Assembly (NCBI RefSeq): GCF_003112535.1
Contig: NZ_BEWA01000005.1
Location: 230,024-294,023 of the forward strand
Direction: 5' to 3'
Source: Streptomyces rishiriensis
GTDB lineage: Bacteria > Actinomycetota > Actinomycetes > Streptomycetales > Streptomycetaceae
DNA: 64,000 nucleotides
Shown here: positions 43,171 through 52,407 of the stretch, one piece after another
How positions within the stretch are numbered: the first letter of the stretch is position 1
How the letters are laid out: each line of letters opens with the position of its first letter
Program-made: the position numbers and the translations under genes
Notes under the pieces: model-generated
The model's input: the letters and a program-made list of their open reading frames with translations, nothing else
Databases searched by the model: none
Told to the model about the DNA's origin: nothing

Positions 43171-43240
43171 ACGCACGCCCACGCGCGGCCGTGCCTTGCA
43201 CCACACCCGTGCCTGGTGACACGAGTAGGAGAAGCCCTCG

Positions 43241-44860
43241 GTGACCGCACTTTCCGATGTCAGAACCTCCCGGCGGGCGGCACTGACCGCCCTGGTGACC
43301 ACCAGTGTTCTGCTGACCGCATGCGGCTCCGGCGGCGGCGATTCCGGCAGCGGCGCCGGGCAGCCCAGGTCCGGCAGCACCCTGACCTTCGCGGTGGGTT
43401 CGGACGCCGGCTGCGTGGATCCGCAGCAGGTCGCCAGCAACGAGACCGTCTACGCGGTGCGCCAGATCGTGGACTCACTGACGGACCAGGACCCCAGGAC
43501 CGGCAGGATCGTGCCCTGGCTGGCGAAGAGCTGGGACGTGAGTTCCGACGCCACGACGTTCACGTTCCATCTGAGACCGGGCGTCACCTTCAGCGACGGC
43601 TCGAAGCTGACCGCGCAGGTGGTCAAGGACAACTTCGACGCGGTGCCCAAGCTCGGCGCCCTGGGGACGCTCGCCGAGGGCTATCTGAGCGGCGTCAAGA
43701 GCACCACGGTGGTGGACCCGCTCACCGTCAAGGTGACCTTCGGCCAGCCCAACGCCCAGTTCCTTCAGGCCACTTCGACCCACTCACTGGGGATCGAGGC
43801 GTCGGCGAGCGTGAAGAGGACCCCGCAGCAGAGGTGCAGCGACGGGGTGATCGGATCCGGGCCCTTCGTGTCGAAGCAGTACGTGCAGAACCAGTCGATC
43901 ACCCTGGCCAAGCGCACGGGATACGCGTGGGGTTCCTCGCGGTGGAGCAAGAAGGGCGAGGCGTACCTGGACAGGCTGGTGTTCCGGGTCGTCCCGGAGG
44001 CGGGCGTACGGGCCGGAAGTCTCCAGTCCGGCCAGGTCGACGCGATCAGCAGCGTGGGCAGGGCCAACGAGGCGGCGCTCGAGGGCGGTCAGGTCACCCT
44101 GCTGTGCCGGGCCAACCCCGGTGTGGTCTTCGGGCTCGGCGTCAACAACTCGCGTCCGCTGCTGAAGGACGTGAAGGTGCGTCAGGCGATCCTGGCGGCC
44201 GTCGACCGCAAGCAGATCGCCGACACCGTGTTTCCGACCGGCACCCAGCCGGCCACCAGCGTCCTGGCGCACACCACGCCCGACTACACCGACCTCTCCT
44301 CGGACCTCGCTTTCGACGCAGCCAAGGCGAAGTCCCTGCTGGAAGCGGCCGGTTGGAAAGCCGGCAGTGACGGCATACGCGCCAAGGACGGCAAGAAGCT
44401 GAGCCTGACCATCAGCTGGTTCCCCAACGCCGCCACCAACCAGCCTGCACTGGAGCTGGTCCAGCAGCAGCTGAAGGCCGTCGGGATCGACGTGGTGCTC
44501 AAGCAGGGTCAGGTCAGTCAGTTCGCCACCACGCTCCAGGGCGGTGACTTCGACCTGGTGTGGGGCAACGTGACCCGCTCCGACCCGGACATCCTGCGTA
44601 CCTCCTTCTCCACCCGGCTGGCCAACTTCTATCGCCTGCCCGCCACTTCCCTGGACACGGCGCTGTCCGGCCAGGCCGCGACCACGGACACCGCCAAGCG
44701 CGAGCAGCTGGTGGAGGAGGCGCAGAAGCTGATCGTGCAGAACGCGTACAACGTGCCGGTGGTGGAACTCCAGACCCAGCTGGCCGTGTCGAAGAAGGTG
44801 CACAGCCTCGACTTCGACTCGGGCAGCCGCATCCAGTTGCACGACACCTGGATCGGCTAG
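43241..44860 (+). CDS. Family 5 (peptide/nickel-type) ABC transporter substrate-binding lipoprotein
   Basis: A 539-residue DppA/OppA-like protein with lipobox LTAC (Cys28). Family phrases are LTFAVGSDAGCVDPQQVASN, ESTIWRT-side counterpart TVYAVRQIVDSLTDQDPRTG, IVPWLAKSWDVSSDATTFTF, HLRPGVTFSDGSKLTAQVVK and DVKVRQAILAAVDRKQIADT. GTG 43241 follows TAGGAG. It heads the operon behind the second SAM-IV/leader control region, so the cargo is probably a sulfur-containing peptide or small organosulfur compound (glutathione-like or methionyl peptides are possible). Confidence 0.9.
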   Translation: MTALSDVRTSRRAALTALVTTSVLLTACGSGGGDSGSGAGQPRSGSTLTFAVGSDAGCVDPQQVASNETVYAVRQIVDSLTDQDPRTGRIVPWLAKSWDVSSDATTFTFHLRPGVTFSDGSKLTAQVVKDNFDAVPKLGALGTLAEGYLSGVKSTTVVDPLTVKVTFGQPNAQFLQATSTHSLGIEASASVKRTPQQRCSDGVIGSGPFVSKQYVQNQSITLAKRTGYAWGSSRWSKKGEAYLDRLVFRVVPEAGVRAGSLQSGQVDAISSVGRANEAALEGGQVTLLCRANPGVVFGLGVNNSRPLLKDVKVRQAILAAVDRKQIADTVFPTGTQPATSVLAHTTPDYTDLSSDLAFDAAKAKSLLEAAGWKAGSDGIRAKDGKKLSLTISWFPNAATNQPALELVQQQLKAVGIDVVLKQGQVSQFATTLQGGDFDLVWGNVTRSDPDILRTSFSTRLANFYRLPATSLDTALSGQAATTDTAKREQLVEEAQKLIVQNAYNVPVVELQTQLAVSKKVHSLDFDSGSRIQLHDTWIG

Positions 44861-44863
44861 CGC

Positions 44864-45823
44864 ATGCGCCGCTATGTGATCAAGCGACTGGCGCAGGCGG
44901 TCGGGGTGCTGTGGGCGGCGTACACGGTGTCGTTCCTGGTACTGAACTGGCTGCCCGGTGACCCGGTCACCGCGATGGCCAGTGCCGGGATGGACTCGGG
45001 GGACGTCGACCCGGCCCGGCTGGCCGCGCTGCGGCAGGAGTACGGCTTCGACAAGCCGGCGCCGGTGCAGTACGCCGAGCACCTCGGCCGGGCGGTGCGC
45101 GGGGACTTCGGCGACTCGGTGTCCACCGGGCGTCCTGTCACCTCGACGCTGGCCGGCGCGCTGCCGCAGACACTGCAGCTGACCGGCGCGGCACTGCTGC
45201 TCGCCGTGGTCCTCGGCGGCGGTCTGGCGGTGCCGGCCACCTATACCTCTCGGCGCTGGCTGCGGCAGCTGCTGCTGTCGCTGCCGCCGCTGGGGGTGTC
45301 CGTCCCGACGTTCTGGGTGGGGCTGCTGCTCGTCGAGACGTTCTCCTTCCGGCTGCATTGGCTGCCCGCGTTCGGCAACGACGGATTCACCGGGCTGGTA
45401 CTGCCGGCGCTGACTCTGGCGGTGCCGACCGGCGCACAGATCGCGCAGGTGCTGGCCAAGAGCCTGCTCACCGCACTGGGCCAGGCGTATGTGGAGACCG
45501 CCCGGGCCAAGGGCGCCGGCCGGTGGCGGGTCCATCTGCGGCACGCGCTGCGCAACGCGTCCCTGCCGGCGCTGACGGTCGTCGGCCTGCTGGTGGGGCA
45601 GCTGATCGCCGGTTCGGTCGTCGTCGAGACGGTGTTCTCCCGCGACGGCCTCGGCCGCGTCACCGCGGCGGCGGTCACGGCCCAGGACATCCCGCTGGTC
45701 CAGGGGGTGGTGGTGTTCGGGGCGCTGATCTTCGTGACGACGAACCTGGTCATCGACCTGGTCTATCCACTCCTCGATCCCCGGATCGTGGTGACCTCGG
45801 ACAGGAAGGCGGCCCTCGCATGA
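44864..45823 (+). CDS. DppB/OppB-type ABC transporter permease
   Basis: A 319-residue inner-membrane permease with six helices. N-terminal RRYVIKRLAQAVGVLWAAYT and VLNWLPGDP are diagnostic, and the EAA loop is ETARAKGAGRWRVHLRHALR. It starts 3 nt behind the binding-protein stop and overlaps the next gene by 4 nt. Confidence 0.93.
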   Translation: MRRYVIKRLAQAVGVLWAAYTVSFLVLNWLPGDPVTAMASAGMDSGDVDPARLAALRQEYGFDKPAPVQYAEHLGRAVRGDFGDSVSTGRPVTSTLAGALPQTLQLTGAALLLAVVLGGGLAVPATYTSRRWLRQLLLSLPPLGVSVPTFWVGLLLVETFSFRLHWLPAFGNDGFTGLVLPALTLAVPTGAQIAQVLAKSLLTALGQAYVETARAKGAGRWRVHLRHALRNASLPALTVVGLLVGQLIAGSVVVETVFSRDGLGRVTAAAVTAQDIPLVQGVVVFGALIFVTTNLVIDLVYPLLDPRIVVTSDRKAALA

Positions 45824-46743
45824 GCCAGAGCCTTGTCGACGACCCCGCCGAAGCGGCACCGGGACCGGCCCGCCCGGTCGCGGCGGGGCCGGAGCCTGAC
45901 CCGGGGCACCGCGTGGAGGTAGGGCGGCTGCTGCGGTTCGTGGTGCGCCGCCCGGGGCTGCTGCTGTCGGTGGTCGTCCTCGTGCTGGTGGTGCTGGCCT
46001 CGTTCGTGCCCGGCCTGTTCACCTCGCAGGATCCGCTGAAGGGCGTGCCGTCGCAGAACTTCCGCGGCCCGAGCGGCAGTCACTGGTTCGGCACCGACGA
46101 GCTGGGCCGCGATGTGTTCTCCCGGGTCGCCCACGGCGCCCAACTGTCCCTGAAGGCAACCCTGATCGCCGTGCTGGTCGCCTTCGTGGTCGGCGGGCTG
46201 CTGGGGGTGGTCGCCGGGTTCGTGGGCCGCTGGGCGGACGACGTGCTGATGCGCTTCGTCGACGTGCTGTTGTCCATCCCCGCGCTGTTCATGTCCCTGG
46301 CCCTGGTCACCGCGCTGGGCTACGGCACGGTGAAGGTGGCGGTCGCGGTCGGCATCGCCGGTGTGGCCGGGTTCGCGCGGGTGGCGCGCGCGGAGGTGCT
46401 GCGGGTCCGGCAGGCCGTCTTCGTCGAGGCCTCACGCGCCGGCGGAGCGCGCTGGTACTCGGTGCTGGGCCGGCATGTGCTGCCCCATGCGGCGGGCCCG
46501 GTGATCGTGCTGGCCACCCTCGACTTCGGCTCCTCCATCCTGGCCGTGTCGGCGCTGAGCTTCCTCGGCTACGGGGCGCCCCCGCCGGCCCCCGAGTGGG
46601 GGACGTTGATCTCCGACGGTCGCAACTACCTCGCCAACGCCTGGTGGCTGACCGCACTGCCCGGTCTGGCGATCGCGGCGACCGTACTGGCCGCCAACCG
46701 CATCGCCCGCGCAATGGACGGCGAATGGTCCCGACAGCGATGA
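45820..46743 (+). CDS. DppC/OppC-type ABC transporter permease
   Basis: A 307-residue permease. After a cytoplasmic N-terminus (about 35 residues) come the first helix, the conserved GSHWFGTDELGRDVFSRVAH, FVDVLLSIPALFMSLALV and the EAA loop EASRAGGARWYSVLGRHVLP, then LSFLGYGAPPPAPEWGTLIS. Both gene borders are ATGA overlaps, so translation of the operon is coupled. Confidence 0.93.
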   Translation: MSQSLVDDPAEAAPGPARPVAAGPEPDPGHRVEVGRLLRFVVRRPGLLLSVVVLVLVVLASFVPGLFTSQDPLKGVPSQNFRGPSGSHWFGTDELGRDVFSRVAHGAQLSLKATLIAVLVAFVVGGLLGVVAGFVGRWADDVLMRFVDVLLSIPALFMSLALVTALGYGTVKVAVAVGIAGVAGFARVARAEVLRVRQAVFVEASRAGGARWYSVLGRHVLPHAAGPVIVLATLDFGSSILAVSALSFLGYGAPPPAPEWGTLISDGRNYLANAWWLTALPGLAIAATVLAANRIARAMDGEWSRQR

Positions 46744-48416
46744 CCGACGAACGGGAGAACGGTGAGGACGTGAGCACACCCCTGCTGGAGATACGCGGCC
46801 TGTCGGTGTCGTACCGCACCCGGGGCGGCACGGTCGAGGCCGTCCGGGGCGTGGACCTCGACGTGTGGCCGGGACAGGTGACGGCGGTGGTCGGCGAGTC
46901 CGGCTCCGGCAAGAGCACGACCGCGCACGCGATCACCCGGCTCCTGTCGGCGAACGGCAGCATCGACGCGGGCACCGTCCGCTTCGGCCGGCATGACCTG
47001 GCAACCCTGTCGGAGGCGGAACTGCGCACCGTACGCGGGGCACGCATCGGCCTGGTCCCCCAGGATCCGGCGGTCTCCCTCAACCCGGTCAAGCGCATCG
47101 GCGACCAGGTCGCCGAAGTGCTGCGCATCCACGGTCTCGCAACCCGTCGCTCGGCCCCCGCAGAGGCGATCGCCGTCCTGGACCGGGCCGGGCTGCCCGA
47201 CGCGGGCGTCCGGGCCTGGCAGTACCCGCACGAACTGTCCGGCGGCATGCGGCAGCGCGCCCTGATCGCCATCGCCATCGCCGCCCAGCCGGAGCTGATC
47301 ATCGCCGACGAGCCCACCAGCGCGCTCGACGTGACCGTGCAGCGGGTCATCCTCGACCATCTCCAGCGTCTCACCGAGGAGTCGGGCACCGCGGTCCTGC
47401 TCGTCACCCACGATCTCGGGGTCGCCGCCGACCGGGCCCAGCGGCTGGTCGTGATGTTCCAGGGCAAGGTCGTCGAGGCGGGCCCCACCCATGACATCCT
47501 CGCGAACCCCCAGCACGAGTACACCCGGCGCCTGCTGGCCGGCGCCCCGAGCCTGACCACCGCCCCTTCCCGCACGGCCGTCCCCGCACCGAAGGCGGAC
47601 ACGGCGCCCCTGGCCGAAGTGCGCAACCTGGTCAAGGAGTTCAGGCTGCCCCGCGCCGGGAACGGGGCCCGCACCCTGCGCGCCGTCGACGACGTCAGCT
47701 TCACCCTTCACCGAGGCGAGACCCTCGCCCTGGTCGGAGAGTCGGGCTCGGGCAAGTCGACCACCGCCCGCCTGGTGCTCCGGCTCGCCGACGCGACCGC
47801 CGGACAGATCCTCTTCGACGGCGCCGACGTCACCACCGCCAAGGGCGCCCGTGCCAGGCAGCTGCGCCGCCGCGCCCAGCTCGTCTACCAGAACCCCTAC
47901 GCCTCGCTCGACCCCCGATTCCCCATCGGCGAGGTGATCACCGAGCCGCTGCGCGCCTTCAAGGTCGGCGACCGCGCCTCCCGGCTCGCCCGGGCCCGTG
48001 ATCTGCTCGACCGGGTGGCCCTTCCGGCCGCGACGCTGGAGCGCCGCCCGGCGGAACTGTCCGGCGGGCAGCGGCAGCGCGTGGCGATCGCCCGTGCCCT
48101 CGCCCTCTCCCCCGACCTGGTGGTCTGCGACGAGCCGGTCTCCGCGCTCGACGTGTCCGTGCAGTCCCAAGTCCTGGACCTGCTGGCCGAGTTGCAGGCC
48201 GACACGGGCGTGGCGTACCTGTTCATCTCGCACGACCTGGCCGTCGTACGTCAGATCGCGCACCAGGTCGCCGTCATGAGGGCCGGCCGCGTCGTCGAGA
48301 CGGGCCCGCCGGAGGAACTGTTCACCCGCCCCCGCCACGAGTACACCCGACAGCTCCTCGCGGCCATCCCCGGCGGCCGCGTCCCCATCCCCGCCGCCGA
48401 CACCACCACGGGCTGA
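46740..48416 (+). CDS. Fused DppD-DppF-type ABC transporter ATPase
   Basis: A 558-residue protein with two ATPase domains in tandem. Domain 1: Walker [10 protein letters not shown] near residue 55, signature [12 protein letters not shown], Walker [13 protein letters not shown]. Domain 2 from about residue 290: a second [25 protein letters not shown] and [12 protein letters not shown]. Each ends in the oligopeptide-transporter tail ([12 protein letters not shown] and [12 protein letters not shown]). The start overlaps the permease stop; GTG 46770 is an alternative with a better ribosome binding site. It is the last gene of the peptide-type importer. Confidence 0.92.
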   Translation: MTDERENGEDVSTPLLEIRGLSVSYRTRGGTVEAVRGVDLDVWPGQVTAVVGESGSGKSTTAHAITRLLSANGSIDAGTVRFGRHDLATLSEAELRTVRGARIGLVPQDPAVSLNPVKRIGDQVAEVLRIHGLATRRSAPAEAIAVLDRAGLPDAGVRAWQYPHELSGGMRQRALIAIAIAAQPELIIADEPTSALDVTVQRVILDHLQRLTEESGTAVLLVTHDLGVAADRAQRLVVMFQGKVVEAGPTHDILANPQHEYTRRLLAGAPSLTTAPSRTAVPAPKADTAPLAEVRNLVKEFRLPRAGNGARTLRAVDDVSFTLHRGETLALVGESGSGKSTTARLVLRLADATAGQILFDGADVTTAKGARARQLRRRAQLVYQNPYASLDPRFPIGEVITEPLRAFKVGDRASRLARARDLLDRVALPAATLERRPAELSGGQRQRVAIARALALSPDLVVCDEPVSALDVSVQSQVLDLLAELQADTGVAYLFISHDLAVVRQIAHQVAVMRAGRVVETGPPEELFTRPRHEYTRQLLAAIPGGRVPIPAADTTTG

Positions 48417-48474
48417 GGACCACGGCCGCAGGAGCACGTCGCGGTGCCGCATGTCATCAGCCCGCGTCACCGCG

Positions 48475-49002
48475 TCAGCCGTTGTCGCCCCGGGCGGTCT
48501 TGGAGAAGCCGTCCTGCCAGGCGGCCTTGGCCCCGGAGTCCCCGATCCGGTACACATCCACCACCGCGCCCGCGGCCACCCCGATACAGAGCACCGCTGT
48601 CACGACACGGACGGCCGTCGCGGACCGCGTCGCGGCCGGGCGGCTCGGTTCCCCCGACTCGACGTCCGCCGCGGCCGACCTGCGGGCCGTCCACCAGATC
48701 ACCGTCGCCAGCACCAGCAGGCCCGCGGCCCAGGGGAGCAGCCCGTCGCCGAGTTCGGCATGCCTGCGTACCAGGGCGTTGCTGTCCACGTGCTCCTCCA
48801 GCCACTCGCCGGCCTGTGTGGCCAGGGGCACGCCGGCGAGCGTCACCAGTGCCAGCAGTGGCAGCACCACGCCCATGCGCCGCGCCGCGCTCGGCCATAT
48901 CGCGCAGACCACGACGGCCAGTGCGCTCAAGGGCACGAGCACGATGACGAAGTGCACGATCAGGACATGTGCGGGCAGACCGTTGACGACCGTGAGGCTC
49001 AT
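48475..49002 (-). CDS. DUF2231 membrane protein
   Basis: A 175-residue protein with four membrane helices: HVLIVHFVIVLVPLSALAVV (with the conserved His residues of the family), MGVVLPLLALVTLAGVPLAT, LLPWAAGLLVLATVIWW and VVTAVLCIGVAAGAVVDVYR. The N-terminal G-L-P-A-H-x(5)-H pattern is typical and suggests heme or metal binding. It converges on the transporter operon. Function unknown; DUF2231 genes are common in stress clusters. Confidence 0.85.
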   Translation of the reverse strand: MSLTVVNGLPAHVLIVHFVIVLVPLSALAVVVCAIWPSAARRMGVVLPLLALVTLAGVPLATQAGEWLEEHVDSNALVRRHAELGDGLLPWAAGLLVLATVIWWTARRSAAADVESGEPSRPAATRSATAVRVVTAVLCIGVAAGAVVDVYRIGDSGAKAAWQDGFSKTARGDNG

Positions 49003-49345
49003 CGGGTGTTTCCTCCAGAAGGCGACCGTGCGGAGTCGGCGCGCGCACGGTCTCCCCGTGGCGGCCGGTACGGCGCGTCAGCCTGGCACAGGAAGCTCTC
49101 AGCTTCCTCTGAACCCCAGCAGCCCCTCCGCACGGCACGCGGCCGGGGCCCCTCCGGCACGCTCCCGCTCACGGCCTGGCTCGCACCCCGTCCCGCCCGG
49201 CCCGGCGCCCCCCGCACAGCGCGTGCGGAGCTTCAGGCTCGCTGCGGTCGCCCGTCCGAAGCGGTCCCGGCGGACCGCCCGGTCCACGGTCTCCGCCGCC
49301 GGAACCGGGGCCGTCCGGGGCAGCGCCGGCGGTCCGTTCGCCCGC
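49003..49345. other. Gene-free stretch with one hairpin
   Basis: 343 bp between the DUF2231 gene and the universal stress gene. AGGAAGCT and AGCTTCCT pair perfectly around CTC at 49090-49108, probably a terminator for the minus-strand stress gene or an operator. Otherwise nothing is recognised. Confidence 0.5.
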
Positions 49346-50218
49346 TCACACGGGAACCGTGATGACGGGGCAGCGTGCGTGGTGGAGTGCTCCCTGGCTC
49401 ACCGAGCCCAGGAGCATGCCCGTGAACCCTCCGTGCCCCCGGGTTCCCACGACCAGTCCGAGCGCGTGTTCCGAGGCTTCCGTGAGGACGTGCACCGGGT
49501 GTCCGAGGAGAACCTCGTGGTGCAGCTCCACGTCCGGGTACGTCGCGGTACGGCCCGCGACCGTCTCGGACAGCACACGGCGTGCCTCCTGCACCGCCGC
49601 GTCCTCGTCCACGACACCGAGGCGCGGCGGCTGCCACACGTACAGGGCGCGCAGAACCACGCCCCGCAGGGCCGCCTCCTGGAACGCCAGATCCACCGCG
49701 GCCGCCGAGTGCGGGCTGCCGTCGACGCCGACCACGAAGTACGCGGGCTCCTGGGTGACGTGCTCGGGCTCCGGAACGACCGCCACCGGGCAGGGAGAGT
49801 GGGCCACGAGGGGCAGGGCCACGGCGGCGGACGTGAGCATCTCCCGCCGTCGGCTGAGGTGCCAGGAGCCCACCACGACCAGGGAGGCCTCGCGCGCCTC
49901 CTCGCGCAGGACCCACGCCGGCTCCCCTTCCGCCAGCAGCGTCGACAGCTCCACCTCCGGTCGCCGGGACTCGACGAAGGCGACCGCCTCCGTCAGGATC
50001 TGGTCACCCAGCCCGTGCAGCGCCTGGTTCCACTCCTCCCAGGACGGCCGCACCTCACGCGACCGGTAGCCGCGGGTCGGCACGCCCTGGGCGTGCACCA
50101 GTCGCAGCGGTGCGCCCCGCCGCCCGGCTTCGTCGGCCGCCCAGGCGAGCGCGAGCCGCTTCGAGGGATCGGGGTCGACGCCCACCACGACCGGCCCGCG
50201 CCCGTCCGCACCAGCCAT
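49346..50218 (-). CDS. Universal stress protein, two Usp domains
   Basis: A 290-residue tandem UspA protein. Domain 1 (about 1-140) starts VVVGVDPDPSKRLALAWAAD and ends LVAHSPCPVAVVPEPE. Domain 2 starts FVVGVDGSPHSAAAVDLAFQ and has the full ATP-binding pattern G-x2-G-x9-G-S (GTRGHGGFTGMLLGSVSQGA). Such proteins bind ATP and act in hypoxia and dormancy; they are abundant in DosR-type regulons. GGAGG precedes ATG 50218. Confidence 0.93.
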   Translation of the reverse strand: MAGADGRGPVVVGVDPDPSKRLALAWAADEAGRRGAPLRLVHAQGVPTRGYRSREVRPSWEEWNQALHGLGDQILTEAVAFVESRRPEVELSTLLAEGEPAWVLREEAREASLVVVGSWHLSRRREMLTSAAVALPLVAHSPCPVAVVPEPEHVTQEPAYFVVGVDGSPHSAAAVDLAFQEAALRGVVLRALYVWQPPRLGVVDEDAAVQEARRVLSETVAGRTATYPDVELHHEVLLGHPVHVLTEASEHALGLVVGTRGHGGFTGMLLGSVSQGALHHARCPVITVPV

Positions 50219-50444
50219 GACACCTCCAGGAGATCTCCGCGCCGCTGCACTCCCTCTCCAGCGTCGCCCCGGCCGACGAGTACCGCCACGCAACGCCTTC
50301 ACCGCGCGGCGAGCGCCGAGTGGCCACTGCGGGCCGAACGGGGGGAGGCTGGAGGCAGGCGATCGAGGTTCCGGGCAGGCGGTCGGTCCTGGTCGCCGCG
50401 AAGGCCGCGACCGCGCCGGCCGTCCAGCGGATGGGAGAGAGCCC

Positions 50445-51470
50445 ATGAGGGTCGGAGTGCTGACCGGCGGCGGCGACTGCCCCGGCCTGAACGCCGTGAT
50501 CCGCAGTGTCGTCCGCAAAGGCGTCGACGCATACGGCTTCGACTTCGTCGGGTTGCGGGACGGCTGGTTCGGCCTGCTCCACGATGTCGTCCGGCCGTTG
50601 GACATCGCCAGGGTGCGAGGGATCCTCCCCCGTGGCGGAACCATTCTCGGCTCCTCCCGCACCAACCCGTTCGCCCACGAGGACGGACTGCGGCGCATGC
50701 GGGACACCCTTGCCGCGCACGACGTCGATGCGCTCGTCGTGATCGGCGGCGAGGACACCCTCGGCGTGGCCACCGAGCTGAGCCGCCACGGAGTCCCCCT
50801 GGTCGGCGTGCCCAAGACCATCGACAACGACGTCTCCGGCACCGACTTCACCTTCGGCTTCGACACCGCGGTCGGCATCGCGACCGAGGCCATCGACCGG
50901 CTCCACACCACCGCCGAGTCGCACATGCGCGCCCTGGTGGTGGAGGTCATGGGGCGGCACTCCGGGTGGATCGCCCTGCACGCCGGCGTCGCGGGCGGAG
51001 GCAACGTGATCCTCATCCCGGAGCGGCCCTTCGACATCGATCAGGTGTGTGAGCAGGTGAAGAGCAGGTTCAAGATCAACTATGCGCCGATCGTCGTGGT
51101 CGCCGAGGGGGCCGTCCCGAAAGAGGGGCAGATGGTCCTCAAGGACCAGTCGCGGGACGAGTTCGACCACGTGCGGCTGTCCGGCGTGGGCGAGTGGCTG
51201 GCCCGGGAGATCTCGGAGCGCACGGGCAAGGACGCCCGCACCACGGTGCTGGGGCACGTTCAGCGGGGCGGCACGCCCAGCGCCTTCGACCGCTGGCTGG
51301 CCACGCGCTTCGGGCTGCACGCCATCGACGCGGTCAAGGACGGTGACTTCGGCGTCATGGTCGCCTTGCAGGGCACCCGAATCGTCCGCGTCCCGCTCGC
51401 CGACGCCACGGCGCAGGCCAAACGCGTCGATCCTTCGCTGTACGACGAGTTCGAGGTGTTCTTCGGCTGA
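50445..51470 (+). CDS. pfkA: 6-phosphofructokinase with pyrophosphate-type active-site residues
   Basis: It phosphorylates fructose 6-phosphate at C1. The 341-residue protein has GGGDCPGLNAVIR, the phosphate-donor loop GGEDTLG (residues 101-107), catalytic VPKTIDNDVSGTDFTFGFDT, VEVMGRHSGWIA and GHVQRGGTPSAFDR. ATP-using enzymes have Gly at 104 and usually Gly at 124; here they are Asp104 and Lys124, the pair that marks pyrophosphate-dependent phosphofructokinases such as that of Amycolatopsis methanolica. It is therefore probably PPi-dependent and reversible. It stands between universal stress and DUF4389 genes, suggesting use under energy limitation. The start follows GGGAGAGAGCCC. Confidence 0.92.
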   Translation: MRVGVLTGGGDCPGLNAVIRSVVRKGVDAYGFDFVGLRDGWFGLLHDVVRPLDIARVRGILPRGGTILGSSRTNPFAHEDGLRRMRDTLAAHDVDALVVIGGEDTLGVATELSRHGVPLVGVPKTIDNDVSGTDFTFGFDTAVGIATEAIDRLHTTAESHMRALVVEVMGRHSGWIALHAGVAGGGNVILIPERPFDIDQVCEQVKSRFKINYAPIVVVAEGAVPKEGQMVLKDQSRDEFDHVRLSGVGEWLAREISERTGKDARTTVLGHVQRGGTPSAFDRWLATRFGLHAIDAVKDGDFGVMVALQGTRIVRVPLADATAQAKRVDPSLYDEFEVFFG

Positions 51471-51543
51471 CCGGAAGGGGGAACGCACGCGACATGGGAG
51501 ACGGAAGCACTGGCCCCCTGAGCATGAAGCGGAGTTGATCGCC

Positions 51544-52209
51544 ATGAGCCATGCGGTCGCCATGCCCGACAGTCCGGTCCGGGTCACCGCCCGGCTCGAC
51601 GCACCGCTCTCCCGCTGGCTGTGGCTGGTGAAGTGGATCCTGATCATTCCGCACTGCGTGGTGCTGTTCTTCCTCTGGATCGCCTTCGCCGTGGTCACCG
51701 TGATCGCCTTCTTCGCCATCCTGTTCACCGAGCGCTACCCACGCCCCCTCTTCGACTTCAACCTGGGCGTCCTGCGCTGGAGTTGGCGCGTCGCGTACTA
51801 CTCGTACGGCGCCCTGGCCACCGACCGCTACCCACCCTTCCGGCTGGGCCCGGAACCGGACTACCCCGCACGCCTGGACATCGCGTACCCCGAGCGTCTC
51901 TCGCGGGGCCTGGTCCTGGTGAAGTGGTGGCTGCTGGCCGTCCCGCACTACATCGTCATCGGCTTCTTCGTCGGTGGCCGGCACCTCGGCTGGTGGACGG
52001 GCGGACTGGTCGATGTGCTGGCCTTGATCGCCGCCGTCGTCCTGGCCTTCACGGGAAAGTATCCCCGGGACCTGTTCGACCTGGTCACAGGCTTGAACCG
52101 CTGGGTGCTCCGCGTCGCCGCCTACGCCACCCTGATGACGGACGTCTATCCGCCGTTCCGGCTCGACATGGGAGGCGCCGAGCCCGACGCCCCTCGGCCG
52201 CCGTCATGA
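51544..52209 (+). CDS. DUF4389 membrane protein
   Basis: A 221-residue protein consisting of two similar halves, each with hydrophobic helices: WLWLVKWILIIPHCVVLFFL, AVVTVIAFFAILFTERYPRP and, in the second half, GLVLVKWWLLAVPHYIVIGF, VLALIAAVVLAFTGKYPRDL. Each is followed by FDFNLGVLRWSWRVAYYSY or FDLVTGLNRWVLRVAAYA and a YPPFRL motif. The internal duplication is family-typical. Function unknown. It follows pfkA by 73 bp on the same strand. Confidence 0.87.
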   Translation: MSHAVAMPDSPVRVTARLDAPLSRWLWLVKWILIIPHCVVLFFLWIAFAVVTVIAFFAILFTERYPRPLFDFNLGVLRWSWRVAYYSYGALATDRYPPFRLGPEPDYPARLDIAYPERLSRGLVLVKWWLLAVPHYIVIGFFVGGRHLGWWTGGLVDVLALIAAVVLAFTGKYPRDLFDLVTGLNRWVLRVAAYATLMTDVYPPFRLDMGGAEPDAPRPPS

Positions 52210-52407
52210 CCCACGCCCGACTCACGCCCCGACGCACCCGCCGACGGAGCCGTTCACGCGTCGGCCGACCGGCCCCGGTGTCGGTTCCCGGCCGTGCCTC
52301 CGGTACGGCCGCAGCCGCCGCACGCGGCCGGGGCCGCCGTGGAATAGTGGAGGAGACGGGAATCGCCCTTCCGTGATGGCCGGTGGCCTTGAAGGGAGGC
52401 AGTTCCG

